From the NCBI RefSeq assembly GCF_028640845.1, contig NC_080540.1:135622420-135686419 (forward strand): 64,000 nt of DNA. The letters are read 5' to 3'. The DNA comes from Ahaetulla prasina (lineage: Eukaryota > Chordata > Lepidosauria > Squamata > Colubridae). Both the position numbers and the translations under genes were made by a program. This document shows, piece by piece, positions 11,801 through 24,950 of the stretch. The notes under the pieces are model-generated. The model had not been told where the DNA came from, made no database searches, and saw nothing but the letters and a program-made list of their open reading frames with translations. Numbering within the stretch: the stretch's first letter is position 1; every line of letters starts with the position of its first letter.

Positions 11801-14800
11801 ACATCATGCACTTCTCACTCCAGCTACACTTAACATCAAAAGCAACTATTAACTAAAACTGAATATTTGCACCAACAGAAAATAAGACTTCATTTCACAT
11901 TATTAAAGTTCAATTTTGGGAGGTGTAGAAATGGGAATATTTCTAGCTGATTTTTTCCCCTGAATGTAAAAAATATTTTTCATCATGGGGAAAGCTACCA
12001 AAAGTCAGATATAATTAATAAGTTGTCAGAACACAATATGATTGAGTTGCGGCAAAGTACCTCAGTCATCCAAACTTTCATCCCTTCCTCCATCCTAAAT
12101 TTGATTTGCCCCTTTATTTGTGTCCAGTATCTAAAACACAACAAAACACACAAAACAAAAACACTGAATGCAGCCAATGGGGGAAAAAAAACCAAAGTAC
12201 TTAATTCCAAAAGTATTAAAGTCCTACAGTGCAATGGAGTTTTCATTTCCTTCTTCATAGAGACACAACAGCTTGCAAGAGGAAAAGTCTTAAAAGAATT
12301 ACAGGATTTCCTTTTGCAAGTTGCTAAATGCTTTTGCTGTATAAATAGTTCCTGGAACACACTGAAGTCTTGTCTGGGTCATTTGCAGGACTTGTAAGAT
12401 AGACAGCCCTTTTCCATGTGGAAAAGAAAACAAAAACAAAAATCAGCTGCACCAAGGCCAATATTCAAAACAGGATTTGCAAGGAGTGCATCTGAGTCAT
12501 CTTGTAGCACGTAGCCACAAGCTTCCTACATTTCACCAGCCTAGCTTCTACTGTGGGTCCTCCAAGTAACATTGTCGGAATGTCGGAAGTAAATGAGATT
12601 ACAGACTCTGTTTGCCTAAGGTGCTGAGACAAGCTGTGAATGTTCCCTTATTAACTAAGCAGAAAAAGGCCCAACCTTGCCTTCCACATCAGATAAGGTG
12701 GAATTCCAGAAAAGCTGTAGAAAGAAAAAGTAGCCATACGGTGGGGTGTCATGTTAAGGCAGGCCGTTCACCCACATTCAAGATCCGCTTTCCCATGCTA
12801 TAGATTCAGTAGGCTGTCTTAAAACTAGCTAAATAGCAACCTTTGCTTAAGGCACGGAAAAAAGATTAGCAGTAAGAGAGTGACTGTAAAGTAGTACCCC
12901 TAAGGACCAAACTACACATTATGTTTGCTATATAAAGAGTACTTATACTTTTCATTTAGAAGTGGGTGGTTGTTGTATGCAATCATATTCGAGGATGGAA
13001 GCAATCCTTCCCCATTCACTAGATAAATTCTCCCTCCTCTTTTAATTTATGAAGAAAAGATACAGTTGCACTAGGCATGCAGTAGGCTGAAACACAGAGC
13101 GATTCCTATGGTGGCTGCACATGAATCATTTCTAGAAGAAAACTGTACCCAAGGCCTCCCTGAATCACAACTAGACTTCAGCGTCTTCATGTACATTAAA
13201 GGCGCTAAATCATAGATTCTTTCTTTAGTAAAAGAGAGATGATGTTGGTGTCTGGACAGAATCTGGATCTGAAAGGATTCAGAGGAACCAGAGAGAGAGA
13301 TCCATAGCTTATTGAGGTAACGTGCCAGGGCACCTTTCACCATGCCAAAAATGGACATGCACAATACAAATTCCAGAAACACCTGGAGATACACTGGGAT
13401 GTCCATTACCAACTGAGGCTGTGCTGATGTCAGGAAGCCCAATGTTTTGGCCACACTTTTGGGAAGCAAACTATTGGTGTCAAATCCAATTTGTTGTGCC
13501 TTTCTACCACTTCAGATCTTTGAGTGGGCGTGGACAGAGGTAAGAAGTCCACTATGGAAATAGTACTGCTTGTTACACATCCGTCTATGCGGTTCCAGTG
13601 GTGAGCCAGGGGGACTCTGCCCTCGTCTCTTAAGCGGTTGTGATGAAGGGAAGAAGCTCAAGCATAAAATAAACTGCTTGCCAATAGTATCTGGCAAAAC
13701 CATTTACCTGACAATTTAAAGAGCAACCTGCTCCCATTTCACAGCAAAGAATGTCTAACCACAGCATGCAATCAGTCCCTCATATACGATGCGGTCAAAT
13801 CATAGACAAATGCCAGCTACCCAGTTAGCTGCATAACAAGAAACAAAAATATTCTGATGCAATGATTCTTTCCCCCAAACTCCATGAGAACATGGAAATA
13901 ATTAATAGGCTAACCCACAGTAAAGTTCATTCTTCCAAGATTCCTTGCTTAGGAAAATGGAGAGCTTTCTACCAGATTTGTACTATCTCATCAACTGTTG
14001 TTTGGCATACCTGCCCTCTTCTTGCTCAATATCCCCAGTAAGAGACAGTTGAGGTGTTACCATAAGAAAGAACGTAAGGACTGCTAGCACACTTACTTCT
14101 ACTCTAGTAACTGCAACCTGGTGGAAGAGCATATAATATAGAAATAGTATGCCAAGTTTTCCCACCTTTGGCATGAAATAACAGCATTATCTTATGGGAT
14201 GAGGGGTGGGGGGAAAATCACAGCAGACTGATATCCAACTCTGAATTTCTAGAAAGAGAATTTCTCTAGGAAATTCTCCCCTTATTTAGAACATCAAGCA
14301 GAATTTGCCGCAAAGAAAGCCCTCTCTTTCTCCCTGTCCATTGTGCACTGCTCCTAGAGGGCCCCCACTGTATCCCTTCTTATTCTGCGTAATATTCATC
14401 ATGCTGGTTTATTTATGGGGCCCCTTATTCGGGTAGGTATTTTTCAGGCCTGGTGAATAAAACATAAACCTCTGCAGTTTGTCAGAATGCATGCAGCTCC
14501 TCTGAAGCTGGCCTGACAAACGGTCTTTGGTTTTCTCTGATGACTGCACTTGGAGAGGAATACATTTGAATCTGGATTCTTGGCACTCAAGGGAGGGACG
14601 AAAACTTTCCCCAACGGAATAAGGGATTTTTTTTTTATTTTTACAGCTTCCTGGCAAAGCGCGATAAACCATTCTGGATTACCATAGGCTGCAAAGCACA
14701 AATACTGGATTGCATACCAGGAAACAAAATGTGCATTGTTGGGCTGAGAGTCTACAAGATGGGAGGGTGGGAAAAAGGCTGAGGAAAGGAAATAAAGAAC

Positions 14801-15374
14801 TGTTAATACCTTTCTCAGAATTCACTTGTGGAGGGCTAGTTTTACTTGCAGTCCTTCCAAGTTCCTTGCAACTTCTGCTGCTTGCCAAAAATTGGCTCAA
14901 GGAAGCCTCGGATTACAAATTTCCATTTAGATCCCCTCTGAGGAATCTTACTTGTTTCTAATCCAAAACTTCACAGGAGTTGTGGGAAGTATCTGAATAA
15001 AAAAGCCCACCTTCCATGTGGCCGATTACTCTATCCAGGCCTCCTGACTTTAACCCTATTAGAAGGTATTAAAGGAGGTGGATATATGATGGGGTGGAAA
15101 CTACAAAACACTAGGCATCTGGGCTACTGTCCCAGAAGTAAATTACCTGCGTCAGTTCTAGAAAGCTGAGATGGGATGGGAACACTGTCTTTTCTCATAG
15201 TATAAACTTGAGTTTAAAATGATAAGAATCTAACTCTATGCCGACCCATTTCAAGGCCTTTGTTTTCTTTGGCCATTGGCCAGTGAGGTTTTCTCCCCTT
15301 CTGGTAAGTTTCTGTTTGCAGAAGCAATGCATCATGCCACTCACTCCCCTCATTTTTAGTTCCTTTGAACTAGT
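11801..15374. other. Unassigned sequence
   Basis: No feature that I can support. The longest frame (13071-13469, minus, 132 codons) has no recognised motif and no splice or promoter context, so I do not call it. Confidence 0.3.
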
Positions 15375-15382
15375 CTTGACAG

Positions 15383-15589
15383 CAGTGGTGAAATTCAATT
15401 TTTTTTACTACTGGTTCTGTGGGTGTGGCTTGGTGGGCGTGGCTTGGTGGGCGTGGCAGGGAAGGATACTGCAAAATCTCCATTCCCCCCCCCACCCTAA
15501 GGCCAGCCAGAGGTGGTATTTGCCGGTTCTCTGAACTACTCAAAATTTCCGCTACCGGTTCTCCAGAAACTGTCAGAATAGCACCCCTG
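15383..15589. mobile_element. hAT-type MITE, GGGCGTGGCTTGGT subfamily
   Basis: Begins CAGTGGTGAAATTCAA and ends AATAGCACCCCTG. The octamer CTTGACAG flanks it exactly at 15375-15382 and 15590-15597. Inside are two tandem copies of a GGCGTGGCTTGGTG-like unit and a GCTACCGGTTCTCC motif near the right end. It is the intact counterpart of the copy split by a LINE at 28578-30530. Confidence 0.9.
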
Positions 15590-15603
15590 CTTGACAGGTC
15601 CCT

Positions 15604-15780
15604 CCACTTTTCTTAGCAGCATTTTTGGAAGTGATTTGCCCTTGTCTTCTTTTTAGGGCTTAGAGAGAGTGACTGGCCCAAGGTCACCCAGCTGGCTTTG
15701 TGGCTCAGGCAGGACTAGAACTCAGAGTCTCCTGGTTTCTAGCCTGGCACCTTAATCACTGCACCAAACTATCTCTCTTC
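15604..15780 (-). mobile_element. Sauria-type tRNA-derived SINE, tail missing
   Basis: On the minus strand it has a tRNA-like head with box A-like GCACAGTGGTTAAGGTGC and box B-like GAGTTCTAGTCC. A CTGGGTGACCTTGGGCCAGT body and a GGCAAATCACTTCCAAAA segment follow. This is the layout of Sauria SINEs, which normally end in a BovB-like tail. That tail is absent here. It starts 7 bp after the target duplication of the neighbouring hAT MITE. Confidence 0.7.
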
Positions 15781-15889
15781 TCCCTATTACATGTTTTAAA
15801 AAATCATTTTGTTAGCTTTTTATCTTGTGGCTTCCTTGGCAAATTTAAATAGTGAGATCTAGTGGCCTTGCTTAGCCTGTGGAATTAGA

Positions 15890-16590
15890 CTGGATGCAAT
15901 GGTTTGGGATGTCCTGTTTAAAAGCCTCAGTGCCCCCCTGAGATCCGGGGACCCCCATTAAAATTGCCAGAAGGAATAAAACAGATAAGGGATTAATTGC
16001 CTCCTCCAAATTACATAGCCATTGCCCTGACATGGATACCGGTTCCTGTGTGCAACCACTCTCCCATATTGCGCTCGGGGTGATCTAGGATAGGTCCATG
16101 GCAGTTGTGGTGACTATGAACTCCCAAGTTGTCTCAGTTCCCACTACTAGAGAAAACAGACTGAAGTCCCCACTCCCCATTATAAGTCTGGGGAACTCCA
16201 CTGCCAACCCAGAAATGGAGTCAAGGAGCTCAGGCAAAGAGGTTGCTGTGCCGCAGGGAGGTTGGTGCAACAGCAAAAATCTCAACTGATCCCAATGTAA
16301 TGAACCAAGTCTCCCATTCTGTGATCTGTGCCCAGCTCCCATGGAAGCTGTAAGAGATTCCTGGATGACAATCACCACATCTTCACCCCTACATCAGAGT
16401 TTCAGCTGATGTCACACCTGAAGCCGAGTTTGGCATATCTCCGAAAGAACTAACTCTCCTTTCCAGACCCAGCCAGGTCTTGGTGATACGTGCCAGGTTG
16501 GCCTTATCCTCAATGATTTAGTCACTAATGAGGGAGGCCTTTTTATTGACTGACCAGGCATTTAGTAGCAGCAGCTAAAAGTCAGGGCCG
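15890..16590 (-). pseudogene. APE-type endonuclease fossil of an L2-like LINE
   Basis: The minus strand gives, in order and across stops, LLNAWSVNKKASLISD, then ITKTWLG (normally ITETWLG; the Glu is a metal-binding residue), then VIVIQESLTA, PPCGTATSLPELLDSI, and GDFSLFS where the family has GDFNVH. This is the apurinic-type endonuclease domain found at the N-terminus of the polyprotein in CR1/L2-group LINEs. The catalytic Glu appears as Lys and stops interrupt it, so it is dead. Sequence up to about 16870 may be more of the same element upstream of the domain. No reverse transcriptase is attached. It could be the endonuclease part of the same family as the copies at 28.7 and 57.5 kb, but those lack this region, so the link is inferred. 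Confidence 0.7.
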
Positions 16591-16869
16591 CTGAAGGTCT
16601 GCTGACACTGAAGGGTATTGGAGCCGAGGCCAAGGAACTGGAACACAAACCGGTATAAGATAATGGTGCTGCATTCCCCGAGAATAGCCTGCTCCCTGTC
16701 TCCCACCATATCTCCCCATGCCATAATCACCATCATAATATTATGGTCTGCCTCCACCTCCCCAATGGCGGACCCATCCCCACAGCCAGGGGAGGTAAGA
16801 TCAGGAACCTTTCGTTGTTCTTTCCAACCATCCCTGGATGAGGAAGCAGGGAGCCCTTTAGCTTTACAG

Positions 16870-17254
16870 CTCACTTAGTGGCTTACAACCGTTCACACTG
16901 ACTGAAGTTATAACGGCACTGCAAAAACTGATTTATGACCGTTTTTCACCCTTATGACTGCTGCAGCATCCCCATGATCATTTGATTTACATTCATGGAT
17001 GCTTGACAACTGACTCACATTTATGACGGTTGCAGTGTCCTGGAATCACACAAACACCTTCTGCGACCTTCCGACAAGCAAAGTCAATGGGGAAGCCAGA
17101 TTCACTTAACAACTGCGTTACTAACTCAACAACTGCAGTGATTAACAAATGTGGCAAGAAAAGTTGTAAAATGGGGCAAAACTCACTTAACACATTCCTC
17201 ACTTAGCAACATAAATTTTGGGCTCAATTGTGATCGTAAGTTGAGGACTACCTG
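16870..17254. mobile_element. Tigger-like MITE, left end degraded
   Basis: The right end, CGTAAGTTGAGGACTACCTG, is followed by TA. The interior is a long series of AACAACTG / TTATGAC-type blocks shared with copies at 24042, 31224, 36153, 37547 and 38777. The left terminus lacks the CAGGTAGTCC repeat. The CAG...CTG ends with TA duplication resemble the pogo/Tigger group of Tc1/mariner elements. Confidence 0.75.
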
Positions 17255-17256
17255 TA

Positions 17257-18065
17257 CTAACTTTCAGCGCCATAAGGGTATCCAGCCACTGTTTCCCCAT
17301 TCACCACAATACATTCATACTGCCTACAATGTATTGATACATACTAACTTATAGTTTGGAAAAGCTAGAAGCAATTTAATTGGCTTTCTTTTCCACCGGC
17401 AAATGAGCTTATCTCTAGCTATTGTATCTATGAAATAAAATGACATCCAGGATAGACTTTCCCAATTTCATGCACATATATACTAGAACCAGTACAGTGC
17501 TAGCAATGAAACATACTTGAAAAGTTGAATTAGGAATAATTATATACCATTATGCCACTCCCCTGTCTACATTTAATAGCGTAATTATCTTACGTTATCT
17601 AATGCTAGCTACTTAATATGGTAAGAGTTAACTATAATTATCTACATAAGATTGAAGGAGTTAAACAGGAGAAAGAGAAAGAAATGGGAGTGTCTAAAAC
17701 GGAAATAAATCCAAGCTGTTTCTGTGGAACTAAACATTCCTTTTTTCTTCTACCCTAATAAAAACCAAAAGTCAAGCAAAGAAATGTATTTCATTACATC
17801 AAGTAGCATTCGGAATGCAGAGAAGATTTGAGTTATGTATCAGTCAAACACTGATGTTCAAAGCAAAATTATATTTTCAGTGTGGAAATGCTGGGGGGGG
17901 GGGAATTGAATGATTAGCTAAGACAAAGAGGAGAAAGGTTGGAACTCAAAAGCTCTTTTTGACAGATTACAAACTGTCCTCCCATATTGGCAGGACCTGC
18001 AAAATAATGTTTAAAAATCAGAAAAAGTAACTTAGTAAGGAATTCTAAAGAAAACACACTGCAGG

Positions 18066-18068
<3 letters not shown>
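17257..18068. other. Unassigned sequence
   Basis: No feature recognised. A ten-base G run lies near 17892. Confidence 0.3.
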
Positions 18069-18143
<75 letters not shown>

Positions 18144-18150
18144 TGTGTGT
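18069..18150. repeat. Compound (CT)n-(GT)n microsatellite
   Basis: An uninterrupted CT run of about 58 bp changes directly to a GT run of 24 bp. Long and pure, so probably polymorphic. Confidence 0.97.
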
Positions 18151-18444
18151 TTCATTTCAGTTTTCAAAATCACTGGGCTAACGGAATCTTTAAATTGTAA
18201 AGGGTAGAAAGGGCAAATCTAGTAACTATATGAAATACTTTTAAGTTAGTCTCTAGTGCTAAACAAGCAATGCTATTTCAGGCTTTGCTAATAAATATTG
18301 CCTTCACTCTTCCAAACCAAAACCTTCAGATTAAAGAGAACCGATTATTTATGTTACAAGCTGAATCCAGGCACACCATTACCAGCAAGCCCAGTGTAAA
18401 ATTATGTTCTCCCTCAAACTCATTATGTCCAATTCTGAGTACTT

Positions 18445-18467
18445 CACACACACACACACACACACAC
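18445..18467. repeat. (CA)n microsatellite
   Basis: Eleven CA units, uninterrupted. Confidence 0.95.
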
Positions 18468-18469
18468 GA

Positions 18470-21400
18470 ATACAAATTGGTATAGGCTAGATTTTGAGAA
18501 CTCTAAAAATCCTCATTTTGAGGCTATAGAAAAACAAGCACTATAAGGAGAAATTGAGGAATCTGGGCAATCTGAAGAAACCAATTAAGGGAGGAGGAGG
18601 ATGAAATAGTACTTTTCAAATACTAGAAGGTGCTTCATATCATAGGCTTACATTAGGGGAGGAGGAATCTTGTTGAAAAAAAGAGCTGTGTGATGCTTCA
18701 CATGGGTAATTTGATTCCAAGGATTTGATCAAATCACCCCTTCAATCAGACTCTTTGAATCATTTAATTCTTTGAGGTGACCTCAAATAATGTCAAAGAG
18801 ATGTGAAGACGACTGAGAAATTTAGTAGGCTTTCTGGTTTCAGAAACAAATTCTGTTGCAAATTTACTTTTACATATGGACGAAACTGGAGGGTTTGGAT
18901 GTGGTGCTTTTGATATGATACCAATATTAGTGGGTAGTCGGTTGGTTTTGTCACCTGTGTAAACCTAAGGATTTTTGAAAACCGTGTACTGCTATTTATG
19001 TCTTCGGTTAAAATTTGTTCAGGCAGGTTTGCTGGGAGGGAGATTTTCATTCCGCTGCTCCTTTTTACCTTTCCCCCTCTTTCTTGTGAATCTCTTTTCT
19101 CACTTCAATGTCATTTTATCCTGACCTAATTCTCAATTTGTCTGACCAGCATTATTAGCCCCTAGATGCAGCCGTCTCAAGTTTTTCAACTTTTTCAATT
19201 TCCCTTTTAGTTTTTTAGTTTTCCCATGCTCATCTGGAATAATTCCCTTTCCCCTCTCTATTACTTATTTTTGTGTTATCTTGTCCTGAAAAAGTTAACT
19301 TTTTTCTTTTTTACATGAATGAGTCTGATGTAGCATACTTGTTATGCTAAACATTTTGGAAAGTTTTTGTTTGGAAGCTGAAGTATGATTTCAGTGTAGG
19401 TTCTTATATACACTTGGCTGGGGAATTTTGAAGGTTGCTGTGTAGTTCTCACCCTGGTTATCTCTGCCTTTAAAAGGAGGGGGAAAATGTTTGAAAAAAA
19501 TATTGTGGTGAAGTTCTTGATGCTACTCAGCTCAAACAGTGTAATGTTAATGTCTTGTGAAGGGGTATGTCAAATCTGCTGTTTTCATGTTGTTCTCCAC
19601 CACAATCAAAACAGCGCAAACGTTTTCAAGCTTCTTTGCAACAGACTAGGATCTTAAATCTTTAGCTGAAGACCAATTGGCCTGCATTGAATCATACTGC
19701 TTTTCTAGCTAGAATCTTCCATTTGAATTGAATGTTGCCACACATGAATCTCAAATCTTGACTGATTCAAGACTCTGCCGGTTATACTGCCAGAAGGTCT
19801 TCAAGCTGAAGTGGGCTACCCATATGTATTAAGGCACTTTCCAGCCCTGAGTATTCTGCACTGAACAGTGAACTGAGAGTGCTTTCAACCCCACAGATCT
19901 AAATACTTTAGAAATCCTGACATGCCATCAGATGCAAGCCAGCTACAGATGCTTTCAATCATTCCCTACCTCTCCTCTCTCATACTAACTTTGTCTCCAT
20001 TTTGTCATTTGAGGAATTTCTGGCTCTCCCCCAAAACCCCTATTATAAAAATCAAACTATTTTAAAAATGGGGGGGGGAAAAGAAAGACGCCAAGAGATT
20101 TCCCTGTGCCACCATCTGCTAATTTACAGGGTTATTTGTGTCAGCAGTTTAGAAAGAAGCAAAGTGATATCAGGGTGTGTGTGTGTGTGTGGAAATCTTC
20201 CATAGATGCAGTTTTAGAAATGGGATTACTGGTTTCTATACACAGAACTTGCATTTCACAGATTTTAGAAATGAAAATGGCATACATTAGTCTTTGTTCA
20301 CTCTGAAGCAAACTCAACCTGATACATCATGGAAGGGTACACAAATACATTTCCAATGAACTGGAGCAACACAGATGTGAGCTTGCATACTAAAGGAAGC
20401 TTGCTTTAAGCAATTAGTGGTGACAAACCATCTTTAGTGCTAAAAGGCACAGGCCATTAAGGAAGCAGTTCACCAGGCCACCAAGGGAAGCACTGACTGC
20501 TCCTTCATGCTCAAGTGCCCTACTCCCTCTGGTTGACCAGCCTCAACTTTCTTCCTGACATTTGAGGAGGAAACAATGTAGCATCATATGGGCAGGCATG
20601 GTCATTTTCTGAGTCTTCTGACTATCTGCCCTTCTCTCTGGCTCCGGCTTGGGAGTTGGAATGGAATGAGTAAAAAGGAATTCTTCTTAATCTCGCATGA
20701 TTTCTGAGAGTCGAGACCAATTCAATATTTCCAAAGAAGCAAAAGGTCAAGGGAAGAAAAGCTGGAATACACAATAGGAAAGTGTGTTGTTATCTGTGTA
20801 CTTATTGACATTGGGGATGCACTGAGGAAACATGGTTGTACAGTTGACCGTGTTTGTGTTTTTAAAGTCCCAAGCTAAGTCTCCTTATTAGGGAGTAAAG
20901 TTTCATTCCCAATCCAGATAAAAGATTCATAGGTAGCAGGACTGCAATATGATTTGGCCCGAGTTCTTGAAGTTGCTGCCAGCCAGAGTATATCACTCTG
21001 GTTACATAAATGAATGGTTGGCCCTAACAGCCTTTTTCATAACTCCATTTACCAAACACAAAGAGAACAGAGCTCTTCATCTGGGGCTGCACGCTTATTT
21101 TTGATCACATTCATTCCTGAATATACTGTGGCCCAATGTTTGAACAATATGAGTCTGATCCTCTTTACTATACATGGTTGCAGCAAGGGCAAGCTTATAG
21201 ACATCAGGCCTGGAGCTGCAAGGAACCACACTTCAGCTCTTTATAAAAGGGAAATATGATCAATCAGATTAAAGGAAATGGAGGCAATATAACACAAGGT
21301 GACAAAAGAAGCAATTGTCTGTGAGAAAGGGAATCAAACAAAGAAGCAAGCCCTGTAGAAGACAATGACAAACAAAAACAGGGGATGGCAGAGAAATCCC

Positions 21401-21722
21401 ATCATATACAATATATTTCACGTTATTGGAATGGAAAGAACATGCTTTCGGCCTTTACAGGGGAAAAAAAAGTAGTAGTACTTGGAGACATAATTATTAA
21501 GGCCGGAAGGGCAGAGATGCAGGTGTTCTTCACAAGACAAGAAACAGAAACATTCCGGTAATAGTTGACTCTGTCCTGTGAAGAACAGAAACATGTAACA
21601 GCCAGTCCCACTGGTTCATGAACTTCACTGTCTGCTAGGAGCAAGGATCAGGATGAGGCAGAACAATTTCCAAGACTTATCAGTTCTACTGGTAATTACC
21701 AGGCTAATTCATGTGTGACAAA
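18470..21722. other. Unassigned sequence
   Basis: No gene or interspersed repeat recognised. A short GT repeat is present near 20176-20191. Confidence 0.3.
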
Positions 21723-21730
21723 TTCTATCG

Positions 21731-21855
21731 CATGGGTGTCAAACTGGCGGCCCGCGGGCCAGATGCGTCATGCACAGGCCACACTCGCTTCAGTTCTGCA
21801 AACGGGGAAAAAATTCACAAAACGGCAATGTGATGAGGTGAGTCTGACACCTGCG
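21731..21855. mobile_element. hAT-type MITE, GTGTCAAAC/GGCCCGCGGGCC family
   Basis: Begins CATGGGTGTCAAACTGGCGG, followed by the palindrome GGCCCGCGGGCC, and ends GTCTGACACCTGCG. The termini are inverted repeats. Flanks TTCTATCG (21723-21730) and TGCTATTG (21856-21863) agree at 6 of 8 positions, as an old 8-bp duplication would. This layout is a familiar vertebrate hAT-type MITE. Confidence 0.75.
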
Positions 21856-22061
21856 TGCTATTGTGAAGAACAGCTTCAACATGGAGGTTTGAAGACCTAA
21901 GAGGGAGTCTCAAAAATTGAGGCTCAGATGCTAGCCTCTCACTCCTTGGAAGAGGACTGAGAAGAGAAGCAGGAATATTACAGGCGCATCATTGGCTATA
22001 AAAATCCTTGCATCAGGAGTGATTTCGTTACTAAGAGGATGGTAGCCTATTGACACAAGAG

Positions 22062-22260
22062 CAGAGGTGGGCTGCTGCTGGTTCGGACTGGTTTGGGGGA
22101 ACTGGTAGTTGCGACTTGTAGGTGGGCCTGCCCACCCACCCCAGCGCTATCCTGTCCTATATTGCGGTGCTTTTGAAGCTGTGCGCATGTGCGGAAGGTT
22201 GTGTGCGCTCACATTTTCGGTGCAGGGCGAACCAGTTACAACTGGCAGCAGCCCACCACC
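22062..22260. mobile_element. hAT-type MITE, GGTGGGCTGCTGC termini
   Basis: Begins CAGAGGTGGGCTGCTGCTGG and ends GGCAGCAGCCCACCACCG, a good inverted terminus. Flanking octamers CACAAGAG (22054-22061) and CATAAGGG (22261-22268) agree at 6 of 8. The interior has the GCGCATGTGCGGAAG motif shared with the copies at 4501 and 26466. Confidence 0.8.
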
Positions 22261-22268
22261 GCATAAGG

Positions 22269-23819
22269 GGTTGCACTTTCCAAGAATTGACCAAAACTTG
22301 TTTGGTGAAAGCATGATAAGTTTGGATGAGGAGAGATTTATACTGAAAACCTGCTGTTGGAGACAAAAATCCTGGGGTAAGGACCTCAGATAAAGATTTG
22401 TGCACTATGAAAGGAACCAGCAGTGTTGCTTTAATGGGGCTCTAAACCACTCAATAAAGTATCAAGAGGAATATTGGCTCATAGCATTCAAGACCTTCAC
22501 TGTCTATACATTAAGGCTCAAAATATGGAAAATGAACAAGATGAGCTTGAACTCTTAGTTCAAAAGGTCTTTAATAGACATAGTGGAGACCTGTGAAAGT
22601 GATGCCATAACCTCCATGCAGCGACTGAAGGATATAACTTGTCTAAAAGAAGCAACAGAAAGAGAGAAGGAATTGCACTGTAGATTAAAAGTATCCACCC
22701 CTCTTCAGAAATCCAAGTTAATGAATTTGGTGATTCTGTAGAAAGCATTCTGATTAAAATAATTGAAGAATAAAAATAATTCTGTTGTGTATTACCCAAC
22801 TGAAGGGATGGCGTGAAAGGCATGAAATATTTTGATAAGAAGCTTAATTATATCCCAGCATCTGTTAGAAGGCAATTCCTTCAAGGATGTTTTTTTCATT
22901 GGGGAAAAAAAATCTTCTGAAAGAGTAAGGTAAAGGTAAAAGAGAAGAGCGATCCTTTTCTTACTACTAACCAATTGGGAAGACTCATCCGAGAACGCAG
23001 AAGTAGTTGGGATGTTCAAAGTAAACGATTGTGTAATGCTAGGGCTCCTTGTGTTATTCTGCACTGTCATTCCAGAGCTTTAATCTATTCCCCCCTGCTT
23101 AGAATTGATTGGCCTAGTTATGTAAATGGCTGTTAACCAGTCACTTCATAGCCACTTAAATCTTAAAATCCTCCGGCAATTAGCCAAGTTGGAGAGCAAC
23201 CTGATCCTTGGAAATCCTAAAGTGCTCTACATGGACCAGTAATTCTGGGATCCTATATTATTAAAATCTAGTGAGCAGGCAAAAACAATTGTCTGGACCA
23301 GTTTAACGATAGCTCCTTTTCCCATTAACAATTATTTCTGTACTTTATCATATCTAATTATCCCCTCATGTGAAGCAACAAGCACCTGTTGCTGGGTATA
23401 TTACATGAGCCTGACCCCTATCCTTTTTGTCTTCCCCATATCACAAAACAGTAAAACTTAACTTTAAGGAAAAGGTTGGGAGTGGTGTCTGGTTACATTT
23501 GCTGGAGATGCTTTTAGGGACTCCTGCACTGAACAGGAGATTAGATCTTACGAATTACAGATATTTTTTAACCCAAGCATTCAGTTGTTCTGTGATAGGA
23601 TATGCAGTCTATCATGCAATTATGGAGAGCAGAATGAATAGACAAGATTGAAATTTGAGGTTGATAGACACGCGGGCAGGAAATACCTATTTATTTTCAG
23701 TATTTAAATTTCTAGAACCAACTGCATCAAAGATTACAGAAGGAACTTGCTAATGGACTTTGTGTTTTACCTTTAAAGATCCAGGAAAATGCGCGAAGTG
23801 CCAAATGACTGGAGGAAGA
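22269..23819. other. Mostly unassigned sequence
   Basis: No gene recognised. A piece near 23485-23560 (GCTGGAGATGCTTTTAGGGA, then CTGAACAGGAGATTAGATC) loosely resembles a CR1-type 3' end, too diverged to call. Confidence 0.3.
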
Positions 23820-23945
23820 CAAATGTTGGTTTCAAACATTTTGAAAAAAGAAGACTCCAAGGAACTACAGACCAATCAGCCTGACACTGGGAAGGTTCTG
23901 CAGAAGATCATAAAGCAATTGATTGGTAAACGCATTGAAAACAAC
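23820..23945 (+). mobile_element. Possible CR1-type reverse transcriptase shred
   Basis: The plus-strand frame has EDSKELQTNQPDTGKVLQKI followed by IKQLIGKRIENN. This resembles the NYRPISLT...GKILEKIIKQ...IE segment at the start of CR1 reverse transcriptases, with a deletion. It is short and diverged, so a chance match is possible. Confidence 0.35.
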
Positions 23946-24041
23946 ACAATAAATTATTATCTTTCTCCTTCTCTCTATTTTGGTTGGAGTAATCTCCTCA
24001 GTAGATTATGGGATACTATTTATAGGATACTGTTTATAATA

Positions 24042-24479
24042 CAGGCAGTCCCTGATGTACGACCATTCATTTAACAATTGCTTGAAGTTACAATGGACCC
24101 AGAAAAAGTGTCTTATGACCCATCCTCAAAGCTACAACCATTGTACAACTGCCATAGTGATGTGATTGCAATTTGGACACTTGGCAATTGTCTCACATTT
24201 ATGATGGTTGTGGGGTCTTATGGTCACATAATTCCAATTTGCAATTTCCTCAGCTGACTTTTGACAACCCAAGTCAGTTGGGTAGGCTGGATTTGCTTAA
24301 TGACCGTGTGATTCATTTATCAACTATATAATTGCTTAACAACCACAGTGATTAATTTAATGATCACAGCAAAAATGGTTGTAAAAATCAGATCTGGTTG
24401 CGTGACAACTCACAATACCGACATTGCTTAGTAATCAAAACTCTGGTTTCAACTGTGGTTGTAAATCAAGTACTACCTG
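24042..24479. mobile_element. Tigger-like MITE, complete ends
   Basis: Lies between TA (24040-24041) and TA (24480-24481). Starts CAGGCAGTCCCTGATGTACG and ends TTGTAAATCAAGTACTACCTG, inverted and complementary with several changes. The interior has the usual AACAATTG / TTATGACC blocks. No transposase. Confidence 0.82.
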
Positions 24480-24738
24480 TTATACCCCATTTTTTACCAC
24501 AATTAGTTACATGAGACCTCAGTGACATGTCAATTAACAAGATACAGTATATAGCTCAAAGAATTCTTATCAACACAACCTCATTAACTGGAGTAAATAT
24601 TGAGTTGGGTATTACAAAGGTTTGGCCCATGCCTTATACAGTTAAGTATTCTACTAATGATATGGATGAAAGAGGAGGGAATGGTCAAGAAATCTGCAGC
24701 TTACACAGAGTTAGGCAAGACAGCTAATTTTTCTGGAA

Positions 24739-24942
24739 CAGGGGTCTCCAGCCCACTAACTGGCTGCGGCCTATTCGGAATTGGGTCACGCGAGTGGCTG
24801 ACCCAGGTGCTCAATTCAACTCGTGTGAGCAGTGGGCACTTGCGCATGTGAGCATCAGCCTGCCACTCATGTGGCCCAGTTCCCCTCTCTCCCCCCACCA
24901 CCACCAACTGGGCCGCCAAACCTCAAAGGTTGGGGATCACTG
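24739..24942. mobile_element. hAT-type MITE, GGGGTCTCCAGCC family
   Basis: Begins CAGGGGTCTCCAGCC and ends GGTTGGGGATCACTG, complementary with a few changes. Flanks TTCTGGAA (24731-24738) and CTCTAGAA (24943-24950) agree at 6 of 8. A third, separate hAT-type family in the window. Confidence 0.78.
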
Positions 24943-24950
24943 CTCTAGAA

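Noticed and set aside
13071..13469. 132-codon minus-strand frame as an exon
   Set aside because: No recognised domain and no evidence of conserved splice sites; length is within chance for this window.
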